From positions 248,001 to 312,000 of the forward strand of contig NZ_JAEQND010000004.1 in the NCBI RefSeq assembly GCF_016722765.1: DNA of 64,000 bases, in the 5' to 3' direction. Shown here one piece after another: positions 53,307 to 61,208 of this stretch; the stretch's first letter is position 1; every line of letters starts with the position of its first letter. The notes under the pieces are model-generated. The model ran no database searches and was not told the DNA's origin. It was given only the letters and a program-made list of their open reading frames with translations. The position numbers were made by a program, and so were the translations under genes. The DNA comes from Ramlibacter alkalitolerans (GTDB lineage: Bacteria > Pseudomonadota > Gammaproteobacteria > Burkholderiales > Burkholderiaceae_C).

Positions 53307-54476
53307 TCAGAAGCTCCGGGGCAGGCCGAGCACGTGCTCGGCGACGTAGGAGTAGATCAGGTTGGTCGAGATCGGTGCCACCTGGTACAGGCGGGTCTCC
53401 CGGAACTTGCGCTCGACGTCGTATTCGTGGGCGAAGCCGAAGCCGCCGTGCGTCTGCAGGCAGGTGTTGGCGGCTTCCCAGGACGCCTTGGCCGCCAGGT
53501 ACTTGGCCATGTTCGCCTCGGCGCCGCAGGGCCGGTGCGCGTCGAACAGGGCGCAGGCCTTGAAGCGCATCAGGTTGGCCGCCTCCGTTTCGATGTAGGC
53601 GTCGGCGATGGGGAAGGCCACGCCCTGGTTCTGCCCGATCGGCCGGTTGAACACCACGCGCTCGCTGGCGTACTTGCGGGCCTTGTCCACGAACCAGTAG
53701 GCGTCGCCGATGCACTCGGCGGCGATCAGCGTGCGCTCGGCGTTCAGGCCGTCCAGGATGTACCTGAAGCCCTGGCCCTCGGTGCCGACCAGGTTCTCGG
53801 CCGGGATCTCGAGGTTGTCGAAGAACACCTCGTTGGTCTCGTGGTTCACCATGTTCATGATGGGCCGCACCGTCATGCCGTTGCCGATCGCCTGGTGCAG
53901 GTCCACGATGAAGACGCTCATGCCCTCGCTCTTCTTCTTCACTTCGGCGGCGGGCGTGGTGCGGGCCAGCAGGATCATCAGGTCCGAGTGCTGGATGCGC
54001 GAGATCCAGACCTTCTGGCCGTTGACGACGTAGCGGTCGCCCTTCTTCACCGCCGTCGTCTTCAGGTTGGTGGTGTCGGTGCCGGTGGTCGGTTCGGTGA
54101 CCGCCATGGCTTGCAGCCGCAGCTGGCCGCTGGCAATTCCCGGCAGGTACTTCTGCTTCTGTTCGGGCGAGCCGTGCCGCAGCACCGTGTTCATGTTGTA
54201 CATCTGCCCGTGCAGCGCGCCCGAGTTGCCCCCGGAGAAATTGATCTCCTCCATGATCACCGAGGCTTCGGCCAGGCCGAGGCCGGAGCCGCCGAACTCG
54301 GTCGGGATCAGGGCGGCCATCCATCCCGCTTCGGTCAGGGCATCGACGAAGGCTTCGGGATAGCCGCGATCGGCATCGACCTTCTGCCAGTAGGCGGAGT
54401 CGTAGCGGCCGCACAGGTCGCGCAGCGCTTCGCGCATCTCCTGGTGTTCGTCCGGGTTCGGGATCTGCGTCTTCAT
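53307..54476 (-). CDS. Acyl-CoA dehydrogenase coupled to the Hsp70 operon
   Basis: 389 residues with the three acyl-CoA dehydrogenase domains: helical N-terminus, beta domain (LQAMAVTEPTTGTDTTNLKT, flavin contact) and C-terminal helical domain (CLQTHGGFGFAHEYDVERKF). The usual catalytic Glu of the YEG-T motif is replaced here (RLYQVAPIST); a Glu in TLIAAECIGD sits where long-chain and isovaleryl dehydrogenases carry their base. The start overlaps the stop of the Hsp70-DUF3731 gene (ATGA), an unusual partnership. The substrate is not predicted. Confidence 0.92.
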   Translation of the reverse strand: MKTQIPNPDEHQEMREALRDLCGRYDSAYWQKVDADRGYPEAFVDALTEAGWMAALIPTEFGGSGLGLAEASVIMEEINFSGGNSGALHGQMYNMNTVLRHGSPEQKQKYLPGIASGQLRLQAMAVTEPTTGTDTTNLKTTAVKKGDRYVVNGQKVWISRIQHSDLMILLARTTPAAEVKKKSEGMSVFIVDLHQAIGNGMTVRPIMNMVNHETNEVFFDNLEIPAENLVGTEGQGFRYILDGLNAERTLIAAECIGDAYWFVDKARKYASERVVFNRPIGQNQGVAFPIADAYIETEAANLMRFKACALFDAHRPCGAEANMAKYLAAKASWEAANTCLQTHGGFGFAHEYDVERKFRETRLYQVAPISTNLIYSYVAEHVLGLPRSF

Positions 54477-57238
54477 GGTGTTTCCTGTTCCGCTTCTCGA
54501 TCGATCAATTTCAATCCCAGGGGCAGCGCTTCGCCGAACACGCCCTGCTGGCCTGCATCATCCAGCGGCACGACTTCGCGCACCCGCGCGATCCATGCCG
54601 GCGGCGCCCGCAGGGCAGTGAGGCGGTCCACCACCTGCTCGCGCAGGTCCGCAGGCAGGTCGCGCACGCGGTCACCGCTCAGGCGGGCGAGATTCGCCGC
54701 CGCGGCCGCCGCACCATCGACCTGCTTCCAGTCCAGCGCGAGCAGGACCTCCAGCCACGCTGCGGCGGCGTCGGCGGGCACGACGCGGTGCGCACTGCCG
54801 TGAAAGGGCAGGCGCGCGCCGATGCGGCCGATGCTCCAGAGCGTCCACGGACTGCGCGCTTTCGGGTTGGCGCGCTGCAGTTGGCCGACCAGCCAGTCGC
54901 CGACCTCGACCTTGTGCTCGCTCGGGATGCGTTCAAGCGTGGCGCACATGCGCACCATGTCATCCCAGCCGCCCTTGACCGGTCGCTGCATCTGGCGCAG
55001 GTCGGCCGGATCGATCTCGTTGCCGCGCAGGTTGATCGCGAAGTCCTCGAGCAGCCGCTGCTGCGCCGCCTCGTCCAGGCCACCGGCGACCCGGCGCCAC
55101 AAGGTCCACCACTCGGCGCAGACCTGGGCGTCGCGGCCCTGGTGCACGCCCTGCCCGTACAGCGGCCACAGGCGCTCGATGCGCCACGCGTCCAGCGGGT
55201 CGCCGAAGCCGGGTCGCAGGCACCAGCCGGTCAGGCTCAGCCAGACCCGCTCGTGATCGGCGGAGCGGCGCCGCCCGCGGGCGCGCTGCAGCAGCGCGTC
55301 GAACAGCGCGCGCAGCAGCCCCAGGCTCCATTGCTCGCGCTGCCCGAACAGCGCTTCCAGCTGGCTGCGCAACTGCTTCACCGCCTTCGGGTCGGCCAGC
55401 CGGTCGCGCGAACCGAACACGCGCTCGATTAGGGCGACCGCTTCGGCAAAGCGCGGCGGCAGGCCCTGCGCCGGCGCCGCCGTGCCCTCCCCGCGCAACT
55501 GGAATTCGAGTCGCCAGCGCTGGCCCGGATCCTCGTCGGCGATGCAATAGAGGGCGAGCGTCCCGACCCCGGTCAGCGTCGACGCCAGGTGGACCGGGAT
55601 CTCCTGCGAGCCCCTGCCGCCCGGCGTGCGCAGCACGGTGGCCACTGGCGGCAGCGGCTGGGCGTCGAGCTCGCCCAGGTCCACCTGCGCCCCGGCCGCC
55701 ACCGTGCCTGCGGTCGTGGCGACGAGATCGAAGCGCACCGGCTCGCCACTCTTGAGCGCAAAGCTGCGCCCGGCCAGCGGCACCTCGTGCCCCTCTTCGC
55801 TGCCGCGGGGCAGCACGCAGATGCCGCGCGGCGCATCGCCGGCCGTGCTTTCGACGCGCAGGAAGTAGTTGCGGGCCGCGCCCGCGGCGATCTTCGGCGC
55901 CAGCCCGCGGCGTGCCAGCGCATAGGCGACGGCACCGCGCGCCACCGCGATGTCCGGATCGGCGTTGTGCAGCGGCTTCAAGGCAGCGCCGCGCCAGTCC
56001 GCCAGCGTCTCGTGCAAGCGCATCGCAATCGCATGGGCGCGGAATACGCCGCCATTGAGCAGCACCGCATCGGGCCAGGTCGCTCCCCGGTGCTGCTGGA
56101 GGAAGGCGGCCAGGTGCCGCGTCACCGCAGCATCGCTCGCATAGGGCAAGCCGAAGGCCACCAGCCCGCTGCCGGTGCGCGCCCGACGGGGCAGTTCATC
56201 GGCGGCAACGCGCGGGAAGAATCCGTCGATCACGATGCGCTCGGCTTCCTCCCGCTGCAGGTCCACCGTGCGCGCCCCGCCGACCAGGCGCGAGCCGGCG
56301 CCGAGCAGCGTCACCGCGACGCTCTGCGCCGCATCGCGCGCCAGCAGCCGCTCCTTGGCGGCACGGCAACGCTCGATCAGCTGCGACAGCGCGCCCGGTG
56401 CCAGCCGTTGCCCGCCGGCGGCAGCCGCCAGCTTGCCCTCGGCACGGTGCGCGAGCGCGAGGTCCATGTTGTCGCCACCGAGCATGAGGTGGCTGCCGAC
56501 GGCGACGCGTTCCAGCCGCGGCTCGCTGCCGCGCATTTCGACGCGCACGAGACTCAGGTCCGTCGTTCCGCCCCCGACGTCGCACACCAGCACGAGGCCC
56601 GTGCCTGCCAGCTCCGAGGAGAGCGAGCGGCGATGGCGAAAGAGCCAGTCGTAGAGCGCCGCCTGCGGCTCCTCGAGCAGCCGCAGCGTCGGCAGGCCGG
56701 CCTCCCGCGCGGCCTCCAGCGTCAGCGCGCGGGCGACGTCGTCGAAGGAAGCCGGCACCGTGAGCACGATCTCCTGCTCCTCGAGCGGGGCCTGTGGCCT
56801 GCGCCAGTTCCATGCGGCCCGCACGTGGGCCAGCACGCTCGCACTGGCTGCCACCGGCGAGATCCTGGCCACATCGTCCGGAGCGCCCCAGGGCAGGATG
56901 GGCGCGAGCCGATCGACGGCGGCGTGCGACAGCCAGCTCTTGGCGCTCGTGACCAGGCGGCCGGGCACCTGCGCGCCGAGTTCGCGGGCCAGGCTGCCGA
57001 CCACCCTCCCCTCCGGGCCCGGCCCCCAGGGCAGCACCAGGTCGGCTGCGGGAATTTCATTCGCCGCGGGGTGGTAGAGCACCGACGGCAGGAGGGGACG
57101 CGCAGCGACCTCCCCGAGGGCGACCAGCTGCTCGATCGCCAGGACCTCGATGGCGTCGTCCGCGACGGCCCCGGACGGCGCCCAGGCGACGACGGTGTGC
57201 GTGGTGCCGAGGTCGATGCCGACGATGTAGGGCGCCAT
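54473..57238 (-). CDS. Hsp70-family protein with C-terminal DUF3731 region
   Basis: 921 residues. Residues 1-400 are an Hsp70 ATPase: phosphate loop 1 YIVGIDLGTTHTVVAWAP, loop 2 VLVCDVGGGTTDLSL and adenosine motif VLLNGGVFRAHAI. The C-terminal 400 residues are an all-helical extension (SLTGWCLRPGFGDPLDAWRI, DFAINLRGNEIDPADLRQM) that matches my memory of DUF3731, in place of the DnaK peptide-binding domain. Partners DnaJ and GrpE are not local. It follows the other Hsp70 gene by 26 bp and overlaps the acyl-CoA dehydrogenase gene. Confidence 0.88.
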   Translation of the reverse strand: MAPYIVGIDLGTTHTVVAWAPSGAVADDAIEVLAIEQLVALGEVAARPLLPSVLYHPAANEIPAADLVLPWGPGPEGRVVGSLARELGAQVPGRLVTSAKSWLSHAAVDRLAPILPWGAPDDVARISPVAASASVLAHVRAAWNWRRPQAPLEEQEIVLTVPASFDDVARALTLEAAREAGLPTLRLLEEPQAALYDWLFRHRRSLSSELAGTGLVLVCDVGGGTTDLSLVRVEMRGSEPRLERVAVGSHLMLGGDNMDLALAHRAEGKLAAAAGGQRLAPGALSQLIERCRAAKERLLARDAAQSVAVTLLGAGSRLVGGARTVDLQREEAERIVIDGFFPRVAADELPRRARTGSGLVAFGLPYASDAAVTRHLAAFLQQHRGATWPDAVLLNGGVFRAHAIAMRLHETLADWRGAALKPLHNADPDIAVARGAVAYALARRGLAPKIAAGAARNYFLRVESTAGDAPRGICVLPRGSEEGHEVPLAGRSFALKSGEPVRFDLVATTAGTVAAGAQVDLGELDAQPLPPVATVLRTPGGRGSQEIPVHLASTLTGVGTLALYCIADEDPGQRWRLEFQLRGEGTAAPAQGLPPRFAEAVALIERVFGSRDRLADPKAVKQLRSQLEALFGQREQWSLGLLRALFDALLQRARGRRRSADHERVWLSLTGWCLRPGFGDPLDAWRIERLWPLYGQGVHQGRDAQVCAEWWTLWRRVAGGLDEAAQQRLLEDFAINLRGNEIDPADLRQMQRPVKGGWDDMVRMCATLERIPSEHKVEVGDWLVGQLQRANPKARSPWTLWSIGRIGARLPFHGSAHRVVPADAAAAWLEVLLALDWKQVDGAAAAAANLARLSGDRVRDLPADLREQVVDRLTALRAPPAWIARVREVVPLDDAGQQGVFGEALPLGLKLIDREAEQETP

Positions 57239-57264
57239 CGCGACGCTCGTCTTGGCGGCCGGGT

Positions 57265-59154
57265 TCAGCCGCCGCTCTCGCCTGCGCGCGGCTCGCCCCG
57301 CACGTCGAACTCGACCTTCCAGCGTTCGTCGCCGCTGCGCGGCACCGCTTCGAGCTCCAGCGTCCCGGCCCCGGTGACACGCGCGTGCAGCCGCACCGGC
57401 ACCATCTCGCCGGGGGTGCGGCCTTGCGGAGCCAGCGTCGCGGAGATGGCGTCGATCTCCCGCAACTCCTCGGGCCCCCAGCCCTCCAGCACGGTGCCGA
57501 CGGCGTCGTGGCGCCGCACCGAAGACGCGAAGAAGCGGAAGTGCACCGGCTCGCCGACGATGACGCCGACCTCCAGCGAGGGCAGCGCAGCTTCGGTGCC
57601 CTCTTCCATGCCGAAGGGCGCGATGCACAGCGCCTGCAACGGCGGCTCGATGCCCGGCACCGCCGGCATCGACGACTCCACGCCGACGTAGTACGCGAAC
57701 GCCGTGCCGCCGCGGATGCGCACGCCGCGGCCGCGCCGCACGTAGCCGTAGTACGCCGCACCACGGGCGACGGCGAGATCCAGGTCGGCACCGGCCAGCA
57801 GGCGCACCGGCGCACTGCCCTCGGAGCGCAGCCACTGGTCGAGGGTGCCGGCCACGCGCCCGGCCAGCAGTTCCGACTTGAACACCCCGCCGTTGAACAG
57901 CAGTGCGGTCGGATGGATGAAGCTGGCACCCGGCGCGCGGCGATCCGCGAAGCCCTCCAGTTCGGCCACGGCACCGAGCTGGCGCCCGAGGAAGGCGGCC
58001 AGGTGGCGCGTCACCGCGGCATCCTGTGCGTAAGGCAGGCCCAGCTGCGCGAGGGCTGCGCGCACGCGCGTCACCGGGCGGGCCGAAGCTTCCACCGCGG
58101 GGAAGAAACCTTCGAGGATGGTGGCGGCGACCTCCTCGCGCGTGAGCTCGGTCCGGATCGAGCCGCCGATCAGTCTGCTGCCGCGGCTCGGCACGATGAT
58201 GGGCACCGAGGCCGTCTGCGCATCGGCCAGGAGCTTTTCCTTGGCGCCACGGCATCCATGGGTCAGGGCACGCAGCTGCCAGGCGTCGAGCGTGGTGCCG
58301 GCCGCCGAGAGCTTGCGCGCGACCCCGTGCGCAAGCGCCAGGTCCATGTTGTCGCCACCGAGCAGGATGTGCTCGCCGACGGCGACCCGGTGCAGCTCCA
58401 GGCTGCCTTCGCGCTCCAGCACCGCGATGAGGGAGAAGTCGCTGGTGCCGCCGCCGACGTCGACCACGAGGATGACGTCGCCGGGCCGCGCCTGCTGCCG
58501 CCAGGAGCCGCCTGCCGTCTGGATCCAGCTGTAGAGGGCGGCCTGCGGCTCTTCGAGCAGCGTCGGTGCCGGATAGCCCGCGGCCCTGGCCGCTTCCAGC
58601 GTGAGCTCGCGCGCGGCCGGATCGAAGGAGGCCGGGATCGTCACGGTCACGTCCTGCTCGGCGAACGGCGCCTCAGGGTGCGCCTGGTCCCAGGCCGCAC
58701 GCAGGTGCTCGAGATAGCGCCGGGACGCTTCCAGGGGCGACACGCGCTCCAGTTCGGGCGGCGCATCCGGCGGCAGGATGGCGCCGCGCCGGTCGACGCC
58801 GGGATGGCTCAGCCAGCTCTTGGCGCTGGACACCAGGCGGATGGGCGTCGTCGCGCCGCGGCTGCGGGCCAGCTCGCCGACCACCCCGCCGCCTTCGCTG
58901 GGCCATGGCAGGGCGAGCTCGCCGGCCGGCAATTCGTCGGCATGCGGGAGATAGAGGAACGAAGGCAGCAAGGGCTGCGCTTCGACCGTGCCCGGCGCAG
59001 TGAGTTGCGGCACCGGCAGCACGCCGTGCACGGTGGCGTCCCCGTCGCTGGCGGCGATGTCGATGAAGGACAGCGCACTGTGCGTGGTGCCGAGGTCGAT
59101 CCCGATGGAATAGCGCGGCCCTGGTGCGGCGCCTTCGCGGGGCGGCACGCTCAC
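57265..59154 (-). CDS. Hsp70-family protein (DnaK-like)
   Basis: 629 residues from a GTG at 59154 that overlaps the DUF2760 stop. The ATPase motifs are intact (YSIGIDLGTTHSALSF, ILVVDVGGGTSDFSL, ALLFNGGVFKSELL). The C-terminal 150 residues form a short beta-rich domain (FRFFASSVRRHDAVGTVLEG) unlike canonical DnaK and without the EEVD-like tail. It closely parallels the first 560 residues of the next gene product, so the pair looks like an ancient duplication. Confidence 0.9.
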   Translation of the reverse strand: MSVPPREGAAPGPRYSIGIDLGTTHSALSFIDIAASDGDATVHGVLPVPQLTAPGTVEAQPLLPSFLYLPHADELPAGELALPWPSEGGGVVGELARSRGATTPIRLVSSAKSWLSHPGVDRRGAILPPDAPPELERVSPLEASRRYLEHLRAAWDQAHPEAPFAEQDVTVTIPASFDPAARELTLEAARAAGYPAPTLLEEPQAALYSWIQTAGGSWRQQARPGDVILVVDVGGGTSDFSLIAVLEREGSLELHRVAVGEHILLGGDNMDLALAHGVARKLSAAGTTLDAWQLRALTHGCRGAKEKLLADAQTASVPIIVPSRGSRLIGGSIRTELTREEVAATILEGFFPAVEASARPVTRVRAALAQLGLPYAQDAAVTRHLAAFLGRQLGAVAELEGFADRRAPGASFIHPTALLFNGGVFKSELLAGRVAGTLDQWLRSEGSAPVRLLAGADLDLAVARGAAYYGYVRRGRGVRIRGGTAFAYYVGVESSMPAVPGIEPPLQALCIAPFGMEEGTEAALPSLEVGVIVGEPVHFRFFASSVRRHDAVGTVLEGWGPEELREIDAISATLAPQGRTPGEMVPVRLHARVTGAGTLELEAVPRSGDERWKVEFDVRGEPRAGESGG

Positions 59155-59741
59155 AGTTCCACCTCCGCGGCGGCGAGCACGCGGGTGTCATGCCCTTCGG
59201 CGACTTGCGGCAGCCGGACCTCGGCCACGCGCCAGCCGCGATGGCGCAGGCTGCCGTTGAACGGCGGCTGGCCGACGACATTGCCGGTGAGGCGCACGGC
59301 CGCGGCGTCGAAACCCGCCGCCAATGCGACGCGGCTGCCCTCGGGCTCCTCGCGCACCGGCACGATCTGGAAGTGCTCGCGCAGCACCTTGGCGCAGCCC
59401 TCGTGCACCAGGCGCGCCGCGGCGCCGACCTGCGCGTCGCTGTAGTCGGCCAGGTTCTCGCCGGCGAAATCGATCAGGCGCGCGTCCCGCTGCAGCAGCG
59501 ACAGGAGTTGCAGCGCGGAGTCGGGGCTGGCCTGTTTCAGGGTCGTCGCCGGGGCTGCAGGGGTCGCCGGGGCTGGCGGGGCCACTGGCGCGGCCGTGGC
59601 GCCAGCCGGCTCATCGAGCAGGCGGGCCGCCGTGCCGGGGTCGCCGAGCACGGCGGAGAAGGCGCGGAAGGCGAGGCCGATCCGCGCGAAGAACGAGGGC
59701 GGCTTGCTGGAAGAAGAGGGAGTGTCGTTGGACGTGGCCAT
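59151..59741 (-). CDS. DUF2760-family protein
   Basis: 196 residues. A short helix near the start (FFARIGLAFRAFSAVLGDPG), then an Ala/Pro-rich linker, then the conserved core LQLLSLLQRDARLIDFAGEN and AEVRLPQV of DUF2760. The ATG at 59741 has ggag 6 nt upstream and is preferred to 59753. It is the first gene of the Hsp70-Hsp70-acyl-CoA dehydrogenase operon; DUF2760 accompanies these atypical Hsp70s in many betaproteobacteria, suggesting a client or adaptor. Confidence 0.85.
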   Translation of the reverse strand: MATSNDTPSSSSKPPSFFARIGLAFRAFSAVLGDPGTAARLLDEPAGATAAPVAPPAPATPAAPATTLKQASPDSALQLLSLLQRDARLIDFAGENLADYSDAQVGAAARLVHEGCAKVLREHFQIVPVREEPEGSRVALAAGFDAAAVRLTGNVVGQPPFNGSLRHRGWRVAEVRLPQVAEGHDTRVLAAAEVEL

Positions 59742-59867
59742 GATGTGCTCCATGCCGGACGCGGAGACGGCACCGGCGGATGGCTCGGCCGTGCGTGGCA
59801 TTTGCCGCGCCGATCATGCCACCGCGGTCTGCCGTCGGGTGGCTGCCACGGCCGGCGGCGACGGCGT

Positions 59868-60092
59868 CTAGCCCGTGGGCGTCTTGAACTTCGCGATCGC
59901 CGCCTTGGCGTCGTCGATGGCGCTCAGTTCGAGCTTCTTGCTGCCCCACTTCGGCTTGCCGAGGTACTCGGTGACCGAGGTGACGCGCTTGATGACCCTG
60001 CCGCCGGCCTTGATCGTGTAGTTCCCGAACCGGTCGCTCTCGATCTCGTAACTCGTTTCTGGCCAGGATTCGCTGACGTAGGTGATCCGCAT
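59868..60092 (-). CDS. Small hypothetical protein, 74 residues
   Basis: Beta-rich and lysine-rich protein (YEIESDRFGNYTIKAGGRVIK, KPKWGSKKLELSAIDDAK) with no recognised family. Its lower alanine and arginine content compared with chance frames, and a clean ATG at 60092, support that it is coding. It lies 126 bp upstream of the DUF2760 gene on the same strand. Confidence 0.65.
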   Translation of the reverse strand: MRITYVSESWPETSYEIESDRFGNYTIKAGGRVIKRVTSVTEYLGKPKWGSKKLELSAIDDAKAAIAKFKTPTG

Positions 60093-60243
60093 CCCCGGAT
60101 TGTCTCTTGCCGGGCGTCGTGCCGGATGCAGCGGCCCGTCCAGCAGGTCGAGGCACGCTGGCTGGCGCGGTTTCCGGGTTTCGTTCCTGCATCGTTCATG
60201 AAGGAACTCCTATGCTGGTCCCAACATCTTCCAAGGAGCCCCC

Positions 60244-60567
60244 ATGCCGAACTTTGCCCTTTCCCGCAGGAACTCCGTGGGTGGCTCCATCGCTTCCGTG
60301 GAGGCCACGCCCATGCTGACCCGACACCGTGCGATGGCTTCAGCCGCCTTGCTGCTGTGCCTGAGCTTGCTGCTGCCGCCGGCCTGGGCCGCGGTGAGCC
60401 GCGAGGAAGCGGCTTCCATCGCCCAGCGCATCGCGCCCGGCCGCGTGCTGGACGTGGAGCGCGGCCTGCACGTGGACAACCGCATCGTCTGGCGCATCAA
60501 GGTGCTCACCTCGGCCGGCGAAGTGCGCGTCGTCGTGCTGGATGCGGAAACGGGGCGGGCACGGTAG
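60244..60567 (+). CDS. PepSY-domain protein, membrane-anchored or secreted
   Basis: 107 residues. A hydrophobic segment at about 31-49 (MASAALLLCLSLLLPPAWA) ends in a signal-peptidase-like AWA, followed by a PepSY-like domain of about 55 residues (VSREEAASIAQRIAPGRVLD, then WRIKVLTSAGEVRVVVLDAE). The ATG at 60244 has aaggag 5 nt upstream, whereas the ATG at 60313 would give a standard signal peptide but a weaker site. Such proteins often inhibit proteases or bind sensor kinases; no partner is seen here. Confidence 0.75.
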   Translation: MPNFALSRRNSVGGSIASVEATPMLTRHRAMASAALLLCLSLLLPPAWAAVSREEAASIAQRIAPGRVLDVERGLHVDNRIVWRIKVLTSAGEVRVVVLDAETGRAR

Positions 60568-60618
60568 CGGGGGAAGGTCCGTAGGCCCGGCAAGGCCCCG
60601 CCCCCCGGGCCGGCAGCG

Positions 60619-61113
60619 TCAGGCCCCGGGCTCCGTCCGGCTCAGGTTCTCGTGGTGGCCGATCACGCGTTGCATCATGTGCATGAAGCTCTCTCGTTCC
60701 TCGGCCGCCAGCGGCTCCAGGATGCGCTCCTGCGTGCGTTCCATGGCGGGCGTGAGTTCCGCGAGGAGCGCCTCGCCGTCGGTGGTCAGTCGCAGTCGCC
60801 GCACACGGCGGTCTTCCGCCGCGAAACTGCGCGCGAGCAGGCCGCGCGCCTCCAGCCGGTCGACCACGCCGCCGACCGTGGACGTATCGAAGCTCACCGC
60901 GCCTGCCAGCGTGCGCTGGTCGATCCCGGGCCGGTCCATCAGCGTCTGAAGCACCGCGTATTGCACCGGCGTGACACCGGAGCTTGCCGCCTCCTGCATG
61001 AAGATGGCGACGGCCACCTGCTGGAGGCGCCGGATGCAATGACCGGGCACCTCGTGCAGCTCCAGCGCCCCTGTCGTTGCTGGGGGAGTCGTCCGGGTCG
61101 CGCGCTTGATCAT
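60619..61113 (-). CDS. mobR: MarR-family repressor of mobA (MobR-like)
   Basis: 164 residues. The MarR winged helix is at about 50-115 (GIDQRTLAGAVSFDTSTVGG, wing AAEDRRVRRLRLTTDGEAL). It is divergent from the 3-hydroxybenzoate 4-monooxygenase gene, exactly the arrangement of mobR-mobA in Comamonas testosteroni, where MobR represses mobA until 3-hydroxybenzoate binds. Three dyads lie in the 95-bp gap. The assignment rests on family and context. Confidence 0.85.
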   Translation of the reverse strand: MIKRATRTTPPATTGALELHEVPGHCIRRLQQVAVAIFMQEAASSGVTPVQYAVLQTLMDRPGIDQRTLAGAVSFDTSTVGGVVDRLEARGLLARSFAAEDRRVRRLRLTTDGEALLAELTPAMERTQERILEPLAAEERESFMHMMQRVIGHHENLSRTEPGA

Positions 61114-61151
61114 GGTTTACCCTCGGTCTGGTCGCTCCATTCTCTCACTAC

Positions 61152-61193
61152 ACTAATCATCAGTGTGCTGACGATCAGCATGCACAACGTGCA
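61152..61193. promoter_or_regulatory. Cluster of three dyads, candidate MobR operators
   Basis: ACTAATCATCAGT (61152-61164, imperfect), GCTGA-cga-TCAGC (61167-61179, perfect) and TGCAC-aac-GTGCA (61181-61193, perfect) lie in a row in the mobR-mobA gap, the only AT-richer DNA there. The last one ends 3 bp before the ribosome-binding site of mobA, so bound repressor would block transcription of mobA. Confidence 0.55.
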
Positions 61194-61208
61194 ACCGAGG
61201 TAGTGAAC

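Noticed and set aside
54473..59154. Interpretation of the two adjacent Hsp70 genes as one broken gene
   Set aside because: Both have complete ATPase motifs, their own starts and different C-terminal regions, so they are paralogues.
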